64,000 bases of DNA from SB25 sp050180705 (GCA_050180705.1 JBFXDX010000001.1:124001-188000), one strand, 5' to 3'. Positions 8,582 to 18,059 are shown, counted from the first letter of the stretch. Notes: a model not told the origin generated them from the letters alone. Made by a program: numbers and translations.

Positions 8582-9859
8582 ATGAACTCTGCATTTACAA
8601 TTCTTGTGGTTGGTGGAATCGTTTTCCTCTCGCATTGGTTTCATGGGATATTCGAAAAGAAGGGGATTCCCGATGTGCTGCTCTTAATGCTGGTTGGGCT
8701 GCTTTTTGGCCCTATCCTGGGCGTTATTCATGCCGACGATTTTGGTATTGCCGGTCCAATGTTTACATCAATCACCCTTGTGGTTATTCTTTTCGAGGGT
8801 GGCTTGGGGCTGAATCTGAACGAGCTTAAAAGTTCGATTCGTGGTTCAACGTCGCTTACGCTAATTAACTTCTTTGCAACGTTTATAATTGTTGGTGTTA
8901 TTTCATACTTCCTGCTTGGGTTAGACTTGCTGGTTGCCTTAACGCTTGGTGCAATACTTGGCGGAACATCGTCGGCGGTGGTTATTCCAATGGTTCGGTT
9001 GCTAAAAATTAGGGAGGAGTCCAGAACAATTCTTGTGCTCGAATCGGCCGTAAGCGATGTGCTTTGTATTGTTTTTGCGCTGGCTCTGATTGAGGCTACC
9101 AAGAGTGGAAACCTACAGGTTGGACTGATTGTGGGAAAAATACTGTCGTCGTTTACCTTTGCGGCAATTATTGGTATTGCCGGAGCCATTGTTTGGTCCA
9201 TCCTTTTAAATAGAATTAGAACCATACAGAACTCAATTTTTACTACTCCAGCGTTTGTGTTTGTAGTTTACGGTGTGGCCGAAATACTTGGGTATAGCGG
9301 TGCAATATCGGCGTTGCTGTTCGGAATTACGCTGGTTAATATTAAGCAGTTCAACTTTTCGTTCCTGAAGAAATATGTGTCGAGCGAACCCATTGCGCTA
9401 AATGATACGGAACGGGTGTTTTTCTCGGAGATAGTTTTCCTGCTTAAAACATTCTTTTTTGTTTATATCGGATTATCAATCCGCCTCGATAGTTTTACGG
9501 CATTGCTGTTTGGTTTGGTTTTGGCCATCGCAATGTTTGTGCTTCGTATTCCAGTGGTGCGCTTCTCCATTAAATCGCAGCTCCCAATTTTCGATAAAAC
9601 CGTAATGGCTGCAATGGTACCCAAAGGATTGGCTGCGGCTGTTTTGGCCGGTATTCCAATGCAGCAGGGAATTGTGGGTGGCGAGCTGGTGCGCAATGTT
9701 ACCTATGCCGTGGTGCTAATAAGTATTGTTTTTACAAGTGTGCTAATTCCGCTGTTCTCGTACAACGAGCGCTTTGGCGCTGTTTACGGATGGCTACTTC
9801 GGTTTCGTTTAATTAGTGTTAAGAATAAGCCTCATAAAGTGGACGATACCGTTCATTAA
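8582..9859 (+). CDS. cation:proton antiporter (CPA1/NhaP-like)
   Basis: 425-residue inner-membrane antiporter with about 12 hydrophobic segments. Seen: GGTSSAVVIPMV in the helix that forms the ion path, followed by ESAVSDVLCIVFAL, which carries the acidic residue that binds the ion in this superfamily, and KTFFFVYIGLSIR in the C-terminal half. It would exchange Na+ or K+ for protons to control internal pH or ion levels. It lacks the long cytoplasmic C-terminal RCK/TrkA region of some relatives, ending shortly after the last helix. Ion specificity cannot be inferred. Confidence 0.85.
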   Translation: MNSAFTILVVGGIVFLSHWFHGIFEKKGIPDVLLLMLVGLLFGPILGVIHADDFGIAGPMFTSITLVVILFEGGLGLNLNELKSSIRGSTSLTLINFFATFIIVGVISYFLLGLDLLVALTLGAILGGTSSAVVIPMVRLLKIREESRTILVLESAVSDVLCIVFALALIEATKSGNLQVGLIVGKILSSFTFAAIIGIAGAIVWSILLNRIRTIQNSIFTTPAFVFVVYGVAEILGYSGAISALLFGITLVNIKQFNFSFLKKYVSSEPIALNDTERVFFSEIVFLLKTFFFVYIGLSIRLDSFTALLFGLVLAIAMFVLRIPVVRFSIKSQLPIFDKTVMAAMVPKGLAAAVLAGIPMQQGIVGGELVRNVTYAVVLISIVFTSVLIPLFSYNERFGAVYGWLLRFRLISVKNKPHKVDDTVH

Positions 9860-9903
9860 CGTAAAAATAGTTATTTTTGAACCCCGGTTAAGTGATTTTA
9901 AAG

Positions 9904-10458
9904 ATGAAAGAGCGTGCTTACTATCTCGATTTGCTAAATCAGCATATAAAAAATCCTAAAATGGTAGCCCATAGTTTAGCCTCGGAGGCTGTGCTTCGAG
10001 CATTGGCCGAACGGTTTGGCGAGGATATGGATATTTGGGGAATTGCGGGTTTGCTTCACGATTTAGACGTTGAAATTACCAACGGCGATTCGGCAAGGCA
10101 TGCTTTGGTGGCGGCCGATATGCTTACCGATATTCTACAGCCCGATGCGGTTGATGCAATTAAAATGCATAACGAGGAGGCTACCGGAATGCCTCGTACC
10201 ACAAAATTCCAGTATGCGTTGGCTGCTGGCGAAACAATTACAGGGTTGATATTTGCAACAGCGTTGGTGTATCCCGATAAAAAGATTTCGAGCGTAAAGG
10301 TAAAATCTATTACCAAGCGGATGAAGGAGAAGCTGTTTGCCGCATCGGTAAATCGCGATACTATTATGGAATGCGAGAAGTTGGGGATGACAATTGATGA
10401 ATTTGCGCAGCTGGCGCTGAATGCGCTTGTGCCAATTCAGGAGGAGTTAGGTTTTTAG
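9904..10458 (+). CDS. HD-domain (HDIG) metal-dependent phosphohydrolase
   Basis: About 184 residues. Seen: H in MVAHSLASEAVLRAL, the HD pair in GLLHDLDVE, and a following H in IKMHNEEATG, which together form the metal site of HDIG-type phosphohydrolases. The ATG at 9904 is preferred to the GTG at 9892 because family members begin close to this point. It follows the antiporter by about 45 nt in the same direction and may be cotranscribed. The substrate is unknown; the small size suits a nucleotidase-like role. Confidence 0.8.
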   Translation: MKERAYYLDLLNQHIKNPKMVAHSLASEAVLRALAERFGEDMDIWGIAGLLHDLDVEITNGDSARHALVAADMLTDILQPDAVDAIKMHNEEATGMPRTTKFQYALAAGETITGLIFATALVYPDKKISSVKVKSITKRMKEKLFAASVNRDTIMECEKLGMTIDEFAQLALNALVPIQEELGF

Positions 10459-10512
10459 TAAAATATTTTTCTGTGCAAGCAGGAATTCATTTATGATATT
10501 AAAGATTTTACA

Positions 10513-11310
10513 ATGATATTACAGATTATTACCGAGCAGGTTATTGAGGCAGCAAAGACTGCTGGAAAGTTTGCGTTGAATGAGCGGGCAAATTTCCTGA
10601 TGAATAAGGTTGAGGTTAAAGGCGAACACAACTTTGTTTCGTATGTCGATAAAACTTGTGAGAAGATGCTTGTTGAGGCACTTTCGAAGGTTGTTCCCAA
10701 CGCCGGATTTATTGCCGAGGAGGGAACCGGGGTTCCCAAGGAGGGCGGCTTAAACTGGGTGATTGACCCGCTGGATGGCACCACAAACTACATTCATGGC
10801 TTATCGCCCTACGCTGTTAGCGTTGCCTTAATGGATGGAACCGATGTGCTTGTTGGTGTTGTTTACGAGCCTAACCTCGACGAGTGTTTCTGGGCAAATG
10901 CCGAGAGTGCTGCTTACCGAAATACCGATATAATAAAGGTATCGGATATTTCAACGGTTAACGATTCGTTGGTTTGTACAGGTTTTCCTTACTACGATTA
11001 CTCCCGCATTGATCAGTTGATGAAATCGCTCGACTATTTCATGCGCAATTCGCATGGTATGCGTCGGTTAGGTTCGGCTGCAACCGATTTGGTTTACGTT
11101 GCCTGTGGTCGGTTCGATGCATTTTACGAGTATGGGCTAAATCCTTGGGATGTTGCGGCCGGATCGTTAATTGTTAAGAGGGCTGGGGGCAATGTTTGTG
11201 ATTATACTAAGGGATCGAACTATATTTTTGGAGGCGAGATAATCGCAACAAATGCAAAGGTTCACACTGAATTTGTTGATGTAGTTAATGGTTTTATGAT
11301 ATCAAAGTAA
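10513..11310 (+). CDS. suhB: inositol monophosphatase family protein
   Basis: 265-residue Mg2+-dependent, Li+-sensitive phosphatase of the IMPase fold. Seen: metal-binding glutamates in GFIAEEGTG (65-73), the signature DPLDGTTNYIHG (85-96) and the C-terminal motif NPWDVAAGSLIVKRAGG (about 216-232) with the third metal-binding aspartate. Full-length for the family. It hydrolyses inositol-1-phosphate or a related sugar phosphate; in bacteria SuhB proteins also act in rRNA synthesis, which cannot be judged here. It ends 6 nt before the acyltransferase gene and is likely cotranscribed with it. Confidence 0.88.
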   Translation: MILQIITEQVIEAAKTAGKFALNERANFLMNKVEVKGEHNFVSYVDKTCEKMLVEALSKVVPNAGFIAEEGTGVPKEGGLNWVIDPLDGTTNYIHGLSPYAVSVALMDGTDVLVGVVYEPNLDECFWANAESAAYRNTDIIKVSDISTVNDSLVCTGFPYYDYSRIDQLMKSLDYFMRNSHGMRRLGSAATDLVYVACGRFDAFYEYGLNPWDVAAGSLIVKRAGGNVCDYTKGSNYIFGGEIIATNAKVHTEFVDVVNGFMISK

Positions 11311-11316
11311 GCAGCA

Positions 11317-12219
11317 ATGGGCCGAATTCTTTTATATCTCCTTTATATTCCAGCGTTTTTATTATCGCTTTTGCCCTTGAGGGTTTTGTACATCTTTTCG
11401 GATGTAGGTCGATTTTTTATTTACCATGTATTTAAGTACAGGCGTGGCACTGTAAAAACCAATTTAAAGAATGCTTTTCCCGATAAGAGCGACGAGGAGC
11501 GAAAAGAGATTGAACGCCAATTTTATAGGCATTTTTGTGATCTTTTCATTGAGGTTTTTTTCTCTCTTTTTGTATCAAAACGTAGAGTTGCAAAGTTGGT
11601 TAAATATAAAAATATAGAACTTTCCAATCGTTATTTCGATCAAGGCAAGAGTGTTATTGTTGTAGGTGGTCATTATGGTAATTGGGAACTGTTCAATCTA
11701 TTCTCTCTTTATTCGAAACACTTGGTGTTGGGGGCTTATAAGCCTATTAACAATAAACATATCGAGAATTTTATTAATAGAAGCAGAGAACGTTTTGGAG
11801 CAGTTCCTGTTTCCATGCATGATGTTGCCCGTATGTCTCTTAAAATGTCGCAGGAGGGAAAACCATTCTTTTTAGGTTTAATATCAGACCAAACACCTGC
11901 AAAAGGCGATATTCGTTATTGGACGAATTTCTTAAACCAGGATACCCCTGTATTTCTAGGAACCGAAAAGATTGCCAGAAAAACCAATCAGCCTGTTTTT
12001 TTCTGTAATATGCGCAAAGTTTCGCGAGGACACTACGAAGTAGAGCTAGAGCTTTTGTGCGAAAGTCCTAAAGAGACGAAACAATATGAGATTACTGAAA
12101 TGCAGGTTAAAGCTCTGGAGAGATTAATTCGTGAGGCTCCACAGTATTGGCTTTGGTCGCATCGTAGGTGGAAACATAAACGGAAACAAACAACTAATGC
12201 CAATAGCCATGAAGCTTAA
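11317..12219 (+). CDS. lysophospholipid/lipid A acyltransferase (LpxL/HtrB-like)
   Basis: 300-residue membrane-associated acyltransferase. Seen: one N-terminal hydrophobic helix (LLYLLYIPAFLLSLLPL), the H-x4-E catalytic motif in GGHYGNWELF (His119, Glu124), and the SDQTPAKGD block used for acceptor binding. It would add a secondary acyl chain to the lipid A precursor at the inner membrane. The last 23 nt (or 11 nt, depending on start choice) overlap the next gene, a glycosyltransferase, indicating coupling. Codon use is somewhat more AT-rich than the preceding genes. Confidence 0.87.
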   Translation: MGRILLYLLYIPAFLLSLLPLRVLYIFSDVGRFFIYHVFKYRRGTVKTNLKNAFPDKSDEERKEIERQFYRHFCDLFIEVFFSLFVSKRRVAKLVKYKNIELSNRYFDQGKSVIVVGGHYGNWELFNLFSLYSKHLVLGAYKPINNKHIENFINRSRERFGAVPVSMHDVARMSLKMSQEGKPFFLGLISDQTPAKGDIRYWTNFLNQDTPVFLGTEKIARKTNQPVFFCNMRKVSRGHYEVELELLCESPKETKQYEITEMQVKALERLIREAPQYWLWSHRRWKHKRKQTTNANSHEA

Positions 12220-13234
12220 GGTAGCTGTTGTTATTCTGAATTGGAACGGAGAAAAATTTCTTAGGCAATTTCTGCCAAGTGTTGTTGCTTATTCGCAAGG
12301 AGATGGTATTGGCGTTTTTGTTGCCGATAACGGATCAACAGATAATTCGTTAGCCCTACTCGATAGAGAGTTCAAAGGCGTATATCAAATTAAGCTAGAT
12401 AAGAACTACGGCTTTGCCGAGGGTTATAACCGTGCTTTACAGCAAATAGATTCGGAATACTTTGTGCTGCTTAACTCCGACGTAGAGGTTGCGGAAGGAT
12501 GGTTAACCCCACTGGTAAACTTCATGGACTCGCATCCCAATGCGGCGGCTTGCGCTCCTAAAATAATGGACTATTCAAGAAAAGAGTATTTCGAGTATGC
12601 TGGTGCAGCAGGTGGTTTTATTGATAGGTTTGGATATCCATTTTGCCGAGGCCGAATCCTTTCGGAAATAGAGATGGATAATGGGCAATACAACGATGAA
12701 CAACCAATTTTTTGGGCTAGCGGAGCTTGTATGTTTGTTAGAGCATCTGTGTATCTTAAATTGGGCGGTTTAGACGATCGATTCTTTGCACACATGGAGG
12801 AGATTGACTTGTGCTGGCGTTTTCAGAACCATGGCTATAGCCTATGGAATGTTCCTGCATCTAAAATATATCATGTTGGAGGCGGTACATTACCTAACAA
12901 TAATCCGCACAAGTTATACCTTAACTATCGGAATAGCCTTTATATGCTTCATAAAAACTTACATTCAACTGAACTTTTTACTGTCATTTTCTTTAGGTTG
13001 ATACTCGATGGTCTCTCTGCGTTTGCTTACCTTTTAACTTTCAAGTTTCCGTATTTTAAGGCTGTTTTTCAGGCTCATGTTCATTACTACCGGAGTATTG
13101 GTATCTTAAATCGGTTCAGAGCCAACTCAAAGTGCATTAAAATGCGTCAAATCCCTCAGATTTACTCAAAAAGTATTCTTCTTCACTTTTTCCTCTTTAA
13201 ACGTCGTAAGTATTCCTTGCTAAACTTTAAGTAG
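12197..13234 (+). CDS. family 2 glycosyltransferase
   Basis: About 345 residues. Seen: the GT-A nucleotide-binding start VAVVILNWNGEKFLRQFLPS, the DxD-like region LLNSDVEVAEGWL, and the acceptor-side motif FFAHMEEIDLCWRFQNHGY characteristic of rhamnosyl/WbbL-type GT2 enzymes. A hydrophobic stretch near the C-terminus may associate with the membrane. Start at 12197 (MPIAMKLK) or 12209 (MKLK) rather than the GTG-type upstream start, because the fold begins at KLKVAVV. The overlap with the acyltransferase gene suggests a joint role in envelope glycolipid synthesis. Confidence 0.85.
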   Translation: MPIAMKLKVAVVILNWNGEKFLRQFLPSVVAYSQGDGIGVFVADNGSTDNSLALLDREFKGVYQIKLDKNYGFAEGYNRALQQIDSEYFVLLNSDVEVAEGWLTPLVNFMDSHPNAAACAPKIMDYSRKEYFEYAGAAGGFIDRFGYPFCRGRILSEIEMDNGQYNDEQPIFWASGACMFVRASVYLKLGGLDDRFFAHMEEIDLCWRFQNHGYSLWNVPASKIYHVGGGTLPNNNPHKLYLNYRNSLYMLHKNLHSTELFTVIFFRLILDGLSAFAYLLTFKFPYFKAVFQAHVHYYRSIGILNRFRANSKCIKMRQIPQIYSKSILLHFFLFKRRKYSLLNFK

Positions 13235-13337
13235 GTTGTAGGATGTTATCCGTATCATAATTGTTGATTCATGACGTCTTAACCTTGTTGGTGAATAAAT
13301 AATTTTGAATAAAAAGATAATAATTCGTTTTTTAGCA

Positions 13338-13345
13338 TACATTTG
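13338..13345 (+). promoter_or_regulatory. -7 element TACATTTG upstream of the acyl-CoA ligase
   Basis: Fits TAnnTTTG and lies 50 bp before the ATG at 13395. No good -33 box was found. Confidence 0.4.
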
Positions 13346-13394
13346 CGGTTTCTATGGTGGCATATGATGCTGGTTTTTAATTTATACAGATAGA

Positions 13395-15080
13395 ATGATT
13401 TCACTGAAAAAGTTAACCATCCGTGATATTCTTTTTCGCTCACGAATGGCTTATTCGAATCGACCTGCTTTAGCATTTGCTGGTTCTGAGCCTATTTCTT
13501 ATGCCGATATGGCAATAATTGTGAGAAATGTGTCGGGGATGCTTAACACCTTAGGGGTTAAGAAGGGCGATAAAGTTGCATTGATTGGCGAAAATAGTCC
13601 AAACTGGGCGATGGCCTATTTTGCAATTACTACAATTGGGGCTGTTGTGGTTCCTATCTTGCCCGATTTTTCGGGACCCGAGATGGAAAGCATTATTCAT
13701 CATAGCGAGTCGAAGGTTGTATTTGTCTCTGCCCGATTGTTTAATCAGCTAAACTTGGATAATCTTAAAAATATTGATGCTTTCGTTCTTTTGAATAATC
13801 TGGAGGCAATCGATGAGCAGGTAGTTAAGGTTGATCCTGCGATGAAGTATAAGACTCCATCGATAATTGTTAATGTAGATTACTGCGATTGCGAGTTTCC
13901 AAGGCCAACCGAGGACGATTTAGCTGCACTTATATATACATCTGGTACAACCGGACGGCCTAAGGGCGTTATGCTTTCGCATAAGAATTTAGTTTCGAAT
14001 ATCCTATCAACCTTGATGATTCAGAATGTTACTGAAACCGATAGGTTGTTATCAATCTTACCTCTTTCTCACACTTATGAGTGCACCATTGGTTTTCTGT
14101 TACCAATGGCAACTGGTGCATCTATTTACTATTTGGATAAACCACCAACGGCAGCGGTTCTTATTCCTGCAATGCAGAAAATTAAGCCCACAATGATTTT
14201 GGTGGTTCCATTGGTAATTGAAAAGATCTATCGTAATAAAATAAAGCCAGAGTTTACCGCATCGTCTACCAAAAGGGCTATGTATAATATCCCTTTAACT
14301 AGAAGATTAATGCATAGACTTGCTGCCAATAAGTTGAAAGATATTTTTGGAGGAGAACTTCACTTTTTTGGAGTTGGTGGTGCAAAATTGTCGTATGAGG
14401 TAGAGCGTTTTTTGTTCGAGGGAAAATTTCCTTACTCCATAGGTTACGGTATGACTGAAACTGCACCGTTACTCTCGGGTTGTACGCCTAAAATAACAAG
14501 GTTTAGGTGTGCAGGGTTTAATCTACCTGGACAGGAAATGAAAATTTATAACCCAAATCCAGAAACAGGCGAGGGCGAAATTCTTGTTAAAGGCTCCAAT
14601 ATCATGATGGGTTACTATAAGGAACCTGAGTTAACCGAATCGATGTTTATTGATGGTTGGCTTCGTACTGGCGATTTGGGATTTATAGATTCTCATGGCT
14701 ATGTGGAGATTAAAGGCCGAAATAAGAATATGATTCTTAGCGCATCGGGCGAAAATATTTATCCCGAAGAGATTGAGGATTTAATCAACAAGCATGAATT
14801 TGTTCTAGAGTCGATGGTTTATGAGATGAAGGGTAAATTAATTGCAAAGGTGCATTTGAATAGAGAATTGGCAGAGAACTACTATAACAACTTGAAACTT
14901 TCGGCCAAGGATTGGCACCATAATGCCGAGGAGAAATCGAAGCGTATTATGGATGATATTATGACACAAGTTAACTCTAAGGTCGCTCGTTTTGCCCGCT
15001 TGAGCGCAGTGGTAGAACAATTTGAGCCTTTTGAGAAAACTCCTACTCAAAAGATAAAACGATTCATTTACAATAAGTAA
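13395..15080 (+). CDS. long-chain acyl-CoA ligase (AMP-forming)
   Basis: 561-residue ANL-superfamily enzyme that activates a fatty acid to the acyl-adenylate and then the CoA thioester. Seen: P-loop-like motif YTSGTTGRPKGVMLSH near residue 180, GYGMTETAP (A5 region), the GWLRTGDLGFID block (A7) and GRNKNMILSASGENIYPEEIE (A8/hinge). The C-terminal lysine expected in A10 is in TPTQKIKRF. Length is normal. It ends at a strong bidirectional terminator facing lysA. Confidence 0.88.
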   Translation: MISLKKLTIRDILFRSRMAYSNRPALAFAGSEPISYADMAIIVRNVSGMLNTLGVKKGDKVALIGENSPNWAMAYFAITTIGAVVVPILPDFSGPEMESIIHHSESKVVFVSARLFNQLNLDNLKNIDAFVLLNNLEAIDEQVVKVDPAMKYKTPSIIVNVDYCDCEFPRPTEDDLAALIYTSGTTGRPKGVMLSHKNLVSNILSTLMIQNVTETDRLLSILPLSHTYECTIGFLLPMATGASIYYLDKPPTAAVLIPAMQKIKPTMILVVPLVIEKIYRNKIKPEFTASSTKRAMYNIPLTRRLMHRLAANKLKDIFGGELHFFGVGGAKLSYEVERFLFEGKFPYSIGYGMTETAPLLSGCTPKITRFRCAGFNLPGQEMKIYNPNPETGEGEILVKGSNIMMGYYKEPELTESMFIDGWLRTGDLGFIDSHGYVEIKGRNKNMILSASGENIYPEEIEDLINKHEFVLESMVYEMKGKLIAKVHLNRELAENYYNNLKLSAKDWHHNAEEKSKRIMDDIMTQVNSKVARFARLSAVVEQFEPFEKTPTQKIKRFIYNK

Positions 15081-15081
15081 A

Positions 15082-15108
15082 AAAGAGCGCCTTAAGCGCT
15101 CTTTTTTC
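15082..15108. terminator. bidirectional intrinsic terminator
   Basis: AAAAGAGCGC-CTTAA-GCGCTCTTTT with T-runs on both strands, between the convergent acyl-CoA ligase and lysA genes. Confidence 0.9.
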
Positions 15109-15110
15109 AG

Positions 15111-16256
15111 TTATACGGTGACTGTCTGTTCGCAATATACATCGCTGTTGGTAAAACTTGTTCCGGGCAAATCTCTGAGATTATATCTCGAACTCATGGC
15201 TTCGCCATATGCTCCGCACGAAAGAATCTCAATTATATCACCACGCTTGGTGACTGGTAGGTACACATTTTCGTCGAAGCAATCGGTTGTTTCGCAAATA
15301 GGCCCGACAATACTATAGGTTTCGTAAAGGATCTCTTTCGATGTGGCATTCTCAATTCGATGATGTGCTCCATATAGCGCAGGTCTGATAAGCGTATTCA
15401 TTCCGGCATCTACAATGGCAAAATTCTTTTCGCCGGTTTGCTTTGTGAATAGAACCTTGGTAATAAGTTTTCCGCACTGGCCAACCAATGATCGGCCAAG
15501 TTCAAAATGCACTTTCTGAAACGCACTTCTTTCTAACGAGGAGTCTATTGCCGAAAAGTACTCTTTGAAGTTGGGTATAGAGTTATCGGTTGGGTTTTCA
15601 TAATCGATACCCAATCCTCCACCAAGGTTAAGGTAGATGAACTCTCCGTTGGGACATAGTTCTTGCTCTATTTCCTTTGCACGGAGTGCAAGATTGTTGA
15701 ATACACTCATTTGCGTTATTTGTGAGCCAATATGAAAGTGCAATCCAATTAGTTTGATGTTCTGTAAACTTGGAATGATCTGAATTGCCCGTTTTGCCTC
15801 GTTCAGTGTTAATCCAAATTTGTTCGAACTAGTTCCGGTTGTAATATGCTTGTGGGTTAAAGCATCAACATTGGGATTTATTCGAAGTGCGACAGCGATC
15901 TTTCTGTTTTTTTCTGCTGCAATTCGGTTTATTACCTCCAACTCTTGTAGCGATTCGCAATGTAAACAGAATATTTCGCTATCTATGGCAAGTTCAATTT
16001 CCTCGTCGCATTTTCCAACACCAGCAAAAACAATCTTGTTTGGAGCAAAACCGTTTTCTAAAGCGGTTTTAACCTCGTTTCCACTAACGCAGTCTGCACC
16101 AAATCCATATTCTGCAATAATTCTTAGTATTGTAGGATTCGAGTTGGCTTTTAAGGCGTAATGAATATAGTAACCATGTAATTGCGATTCTTGTCTTGCG
16201 ATACTGAGCGTTTGTCTTAGTAAGGCAATATCATATTGGTAGTATGGTGTTTGCAT
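15111..16256 (-). CDS. lysA: diaminopimelate decarboxylase
   Basis: 381-residue PLP enzyme that decarboxylates meso-diaminopimelate to lysine. Seen: the PLP-lysine in YIHYALKANSNP (Lys36), HFHIGSQI in the barrel, the phosphate-binding glycines in NLGGGLGIDY, and the active-site cysteine motif GPICETTDCF. Slightly shorter than E. coli LysA but complete. It follows lysC with a 4-nt gap, forming a lysine operon under the leader described upstream of lysC. Confidence 0.9.
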   Translation of the reverse strand: MQTPYYQYDIALLRQTLSIARQESQLHGYYIHYALKANSNPTILRIIAEYGFGADCVSGNEVKTALENGFAPNKIVFAGVGKCDEEIELAIDSEIFCLHCESLQELEVINRIAAEKNRKIAVALRINPNVDALTHKHITTGTSSNKFGLTLNEAKRAIQIIPSLQNIKLIGLHFHIGSQITQMSVFNNLALRAKEIEQELCPNGEFIYLNLGGGLGIDYENPTDNSIPNFKEYFSAIDSSLERSAFQKVHFELGRSLVGQCGKLITKVLFTKQTGEKNFAIVDAGMNTLIRPALYGAHHRIENATSKEILYETYSIVGPICETTDCFDENVYLPVTKRGDIIEILSCGAYGEAMSSRYNLRDLPGTSFTNSDVYCEQTVTV

Positions 16257-16260
16257 TGCT

Positions 16261-17622
16261 TTAATTGTTGCTGATTTGTACGTTTACTTTTGTGCCAATT
16301 GTAGTGATATTTGAATCCACTATAAGTTGTAAAGCCTTTAGTGCTTTAACTTTATTTTGATTATCGATTAAAATAGAGATATTATCACTACTTCCTCCGT
16401 ACGATATCATTCTAATTGGTATTTCTTTAAGTGCATTGAAAACTAATGCAGCATACCCATTGTGGTTTGCCACAAAATCGCCAACAATGCATATAATGGT
16501 TTGATTTTGTTCAACGTCAACACTCGCGAATTCCGAGATTTGCTTTGCAATAGCATCTAGGCTTTCGGTATTGTCAATGGTTAATGATATGGCAACTTCC
16601 GAGGTAGTTATCATATCGACAGCGGTTTTGTACTGGTTGAATACCTCGAAAACTTTATTTAGAAAACCGTATGCAAGCAGCATTCTCGACGATCTTATGT
16701 TTATTGCCGTAATTCCATCTTTTGCTGCAATGGCTTTAATCCCTTGAGGATTGTAGAAGGCTGTAATTAATGTTCCTTCATCATGTGGCTGAAGCGTATT
16801 TTTTAGTAGCACAGGAATACCCTTAACTCTGCAGGGTTGAATTGTTGCAGGATGCAGGATTTTAGCGCCAAAGTATGCTAATTCCGCAGCCTCATCGTAC
16901 GATAACGATCTTAGCGGAGTGGTATTTTCAACATACCTTGGGTCGTTATTATGTAAGCCATCAATATCGGTCCAGATTTGCACTTCGTTAGCGTTTACAG
17001 CATGTCCAATAATTGCTGCGGTATAGTCACTGCCGCCTCTACCTAAGTTATCTATCTCGCCCTTTGAATTTCTGCTAATAAATCCTTCGGTAATGTAAAC
17101 CTGAGCAAAAGGATCGGCAGTTATTGCTCTGTCAATGCTTTCTTCAATGTAAAAGTAATCGGGTTCTTTTTCCTTGTCGGTTCTCATGAACTTTAGCGCT
17201 GGAATATAGGCCGATTTCTTACCTAATTCAGTTAAATGCATGTGGAATAATCCGGTCGATAGCATTTCACCGTATGCAATAATCTCAAGAGCTTTCTTTG
17301 CCGAAAAGTTATCGTCAATTTTTCTACCTATTTGCTGAAATACTTCGCCAATAAACTCACGACCTCGGCTCTGGTATGTTTTAGTTTGATATAAATCTTC
17401 AACCGTCGCTATGTATTTTTCTTCAAGTTTCTTAGTCTTTTCAGAGGCCATCTGTATTTTACCATTTGCTGCGTCATTTGTAATGTCGATAAGAGCATTG
17501 GTTGTTCCTGCCATTGCAGAAAGAACAACAATACAAGGTTCGTTGCCGGGAAGCAAGTTTGCAATGCTTCTGATTCGCGCTGCACTTCCAACAGAGGTGC
17601 CTCCAAATTTTAAGACTTTCAT
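16261..17622 (-). CDS. lysC: aspartate kinase, lysine branch
   Basis: 453-residue monofunctional aspartokinase catalysing the first step of the aspartate pathway. Seen: KFGGTSVGSAARI at the N-terminus, the GRGGSDYTAA nucleotide/substrate site, and DPRYVENTTPLRSLSYDEAAELAYFGAKILHP split over the family core. Two ACT-type domains occupy about residues 300-453 and would bind the feedback inhibitor. It is cotranscribed with lysA, pointing to lysine as end product. Upstream is a 39-codon reading frame followed by an intrinsic terminator, implying attenuation. Confidence 0.92.
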   Translation of the reverse strand: MKVLKFGGTSVGSAARIRSIANLLPGNEPCIVVLSAMAGTTNALIDITNDAANGKIQMASEKTKKLEEKYIATVEDLYQTKTYQSRGREFIGEVFQQIGRKIDDNFSAKKALEIIAYGEMLSTGLFHMHLTELGKKSAYIPALKFMRTDKEKEPDYFYIEESIDRAITADPFAQVYITEGFISRNSKGEIDNLGRGGSDYTAAIIGHAVNANEVQIWTDIDGLHNNDPRYVENTTPLRSLSYDEAAELAYFGAKILHPATIQPCRVKGIPVLLKNTLQPHDEGTLITAFYNPQGIKAIAAKDGITAINIRSSRMLLAYGFLNKVFEVFNQYKTAVDMITTSEVAISLTIDNTESLDAIAKQISEFASVDVEQNQTIICIVGDFVANHNGYAALVFNALKEIPIRMISYGGSSDNISILIDNQNKVKALKALQLIVDSNITTIGTKVNVQISNN

Positions 17623-17654
17623 TAGTGCATGTTTTATAATTGTTAAACAAAAAA

Positions 17655-17676
17655 GGCCCGCAGTTTTCTGCAGGCC
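17655..17676 (-). terminator. intrinsic terminator in the lysC leader (attenuator)
   Basis: On the minus strand the stem GGCCTGCAG-AAAA-CTGCGGGCC contains a single G-U pair and is followed by TTTTTTG, so it terminates transcription running toward lysC. It lies between the leader peptide stop and the lysC ATG, the position of an attenuator. On the plus strand the same stem has a mismatch and no T-run. Confidence 0.8.
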
Positions 17677-17706
17677 TTGGTTTGATATCTAGTTTGTTTT
17701 TTTACA

Positions 17707-17826
17707 CTATGGTACACAACTATCAGCCTGCAACGACGAGCGTTTCTTGCACATAGACATCTGCTTCATACCCTTATTGAGTATGAAGTTGTTGTTCTTA
17801 ATGCAAATGGCCGATTGGTTAATCAT
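17707..17826 (-). CDS. putative 39-aa leader peptide of the lysC-lysA operon
   Basis: Reading frame of 39 codons plus TAG. It begins MINQSAICIKNNN and has the segment NKGMKQMSMCKKRSS, with five Lys and four Met codons, three Met and three Lys codons within nine codons. The ATG lies about 16 nt after the predicted start of transcription (from the -7 box at 17849-17856). A hairpin (CTTCATAC...GTATGAAG, 17764-17771 with 17781-17788) overlaps the middle of the frame just upstream of the Met/Lys cluster, and the attenuator stem lies 31 nt after the stop. Ribosome stalling at Lys (or Met) codons could switch between these structures. That mechanism is inference. Confidence 0.65.
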   Translation of the reverse strand: MINQSAICIKNNNFILNKGMKQMSMCKKRSSLQADSCVP

Positions 17827-17848
17827 AATATTGATTGATTTGACTTGG

Positions 17849-17856
17849 CAAAAGTA
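17849..17856 (-). promoter_or_regulatory. -7 element TACTTTTG of the lysC operon
   Basis: Perfect TAnnTTTG on the minus strand, 22 bp upstream of the leader-peptide ATG. The -33 box is not obvious. Confidence 0.55.
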
Positions 17857-18059
17857 ATACTTTTTTCTTTCGTGATACTTTTAGTTAGAATTTTTTTTGA
17901 GTTGAGATATTGAATTATAGAGTGATTCAATTATTAGGTTATAGAATTCTTCCCTTTATAGGTTTCAATTTGTTACTTTGCATATACTTTTATTTAAAAT
18001 TTTCAGGTTATTCTCTTTACATATTACTTTTTGTAAACTTATAGTTTACAACTGCTCGG

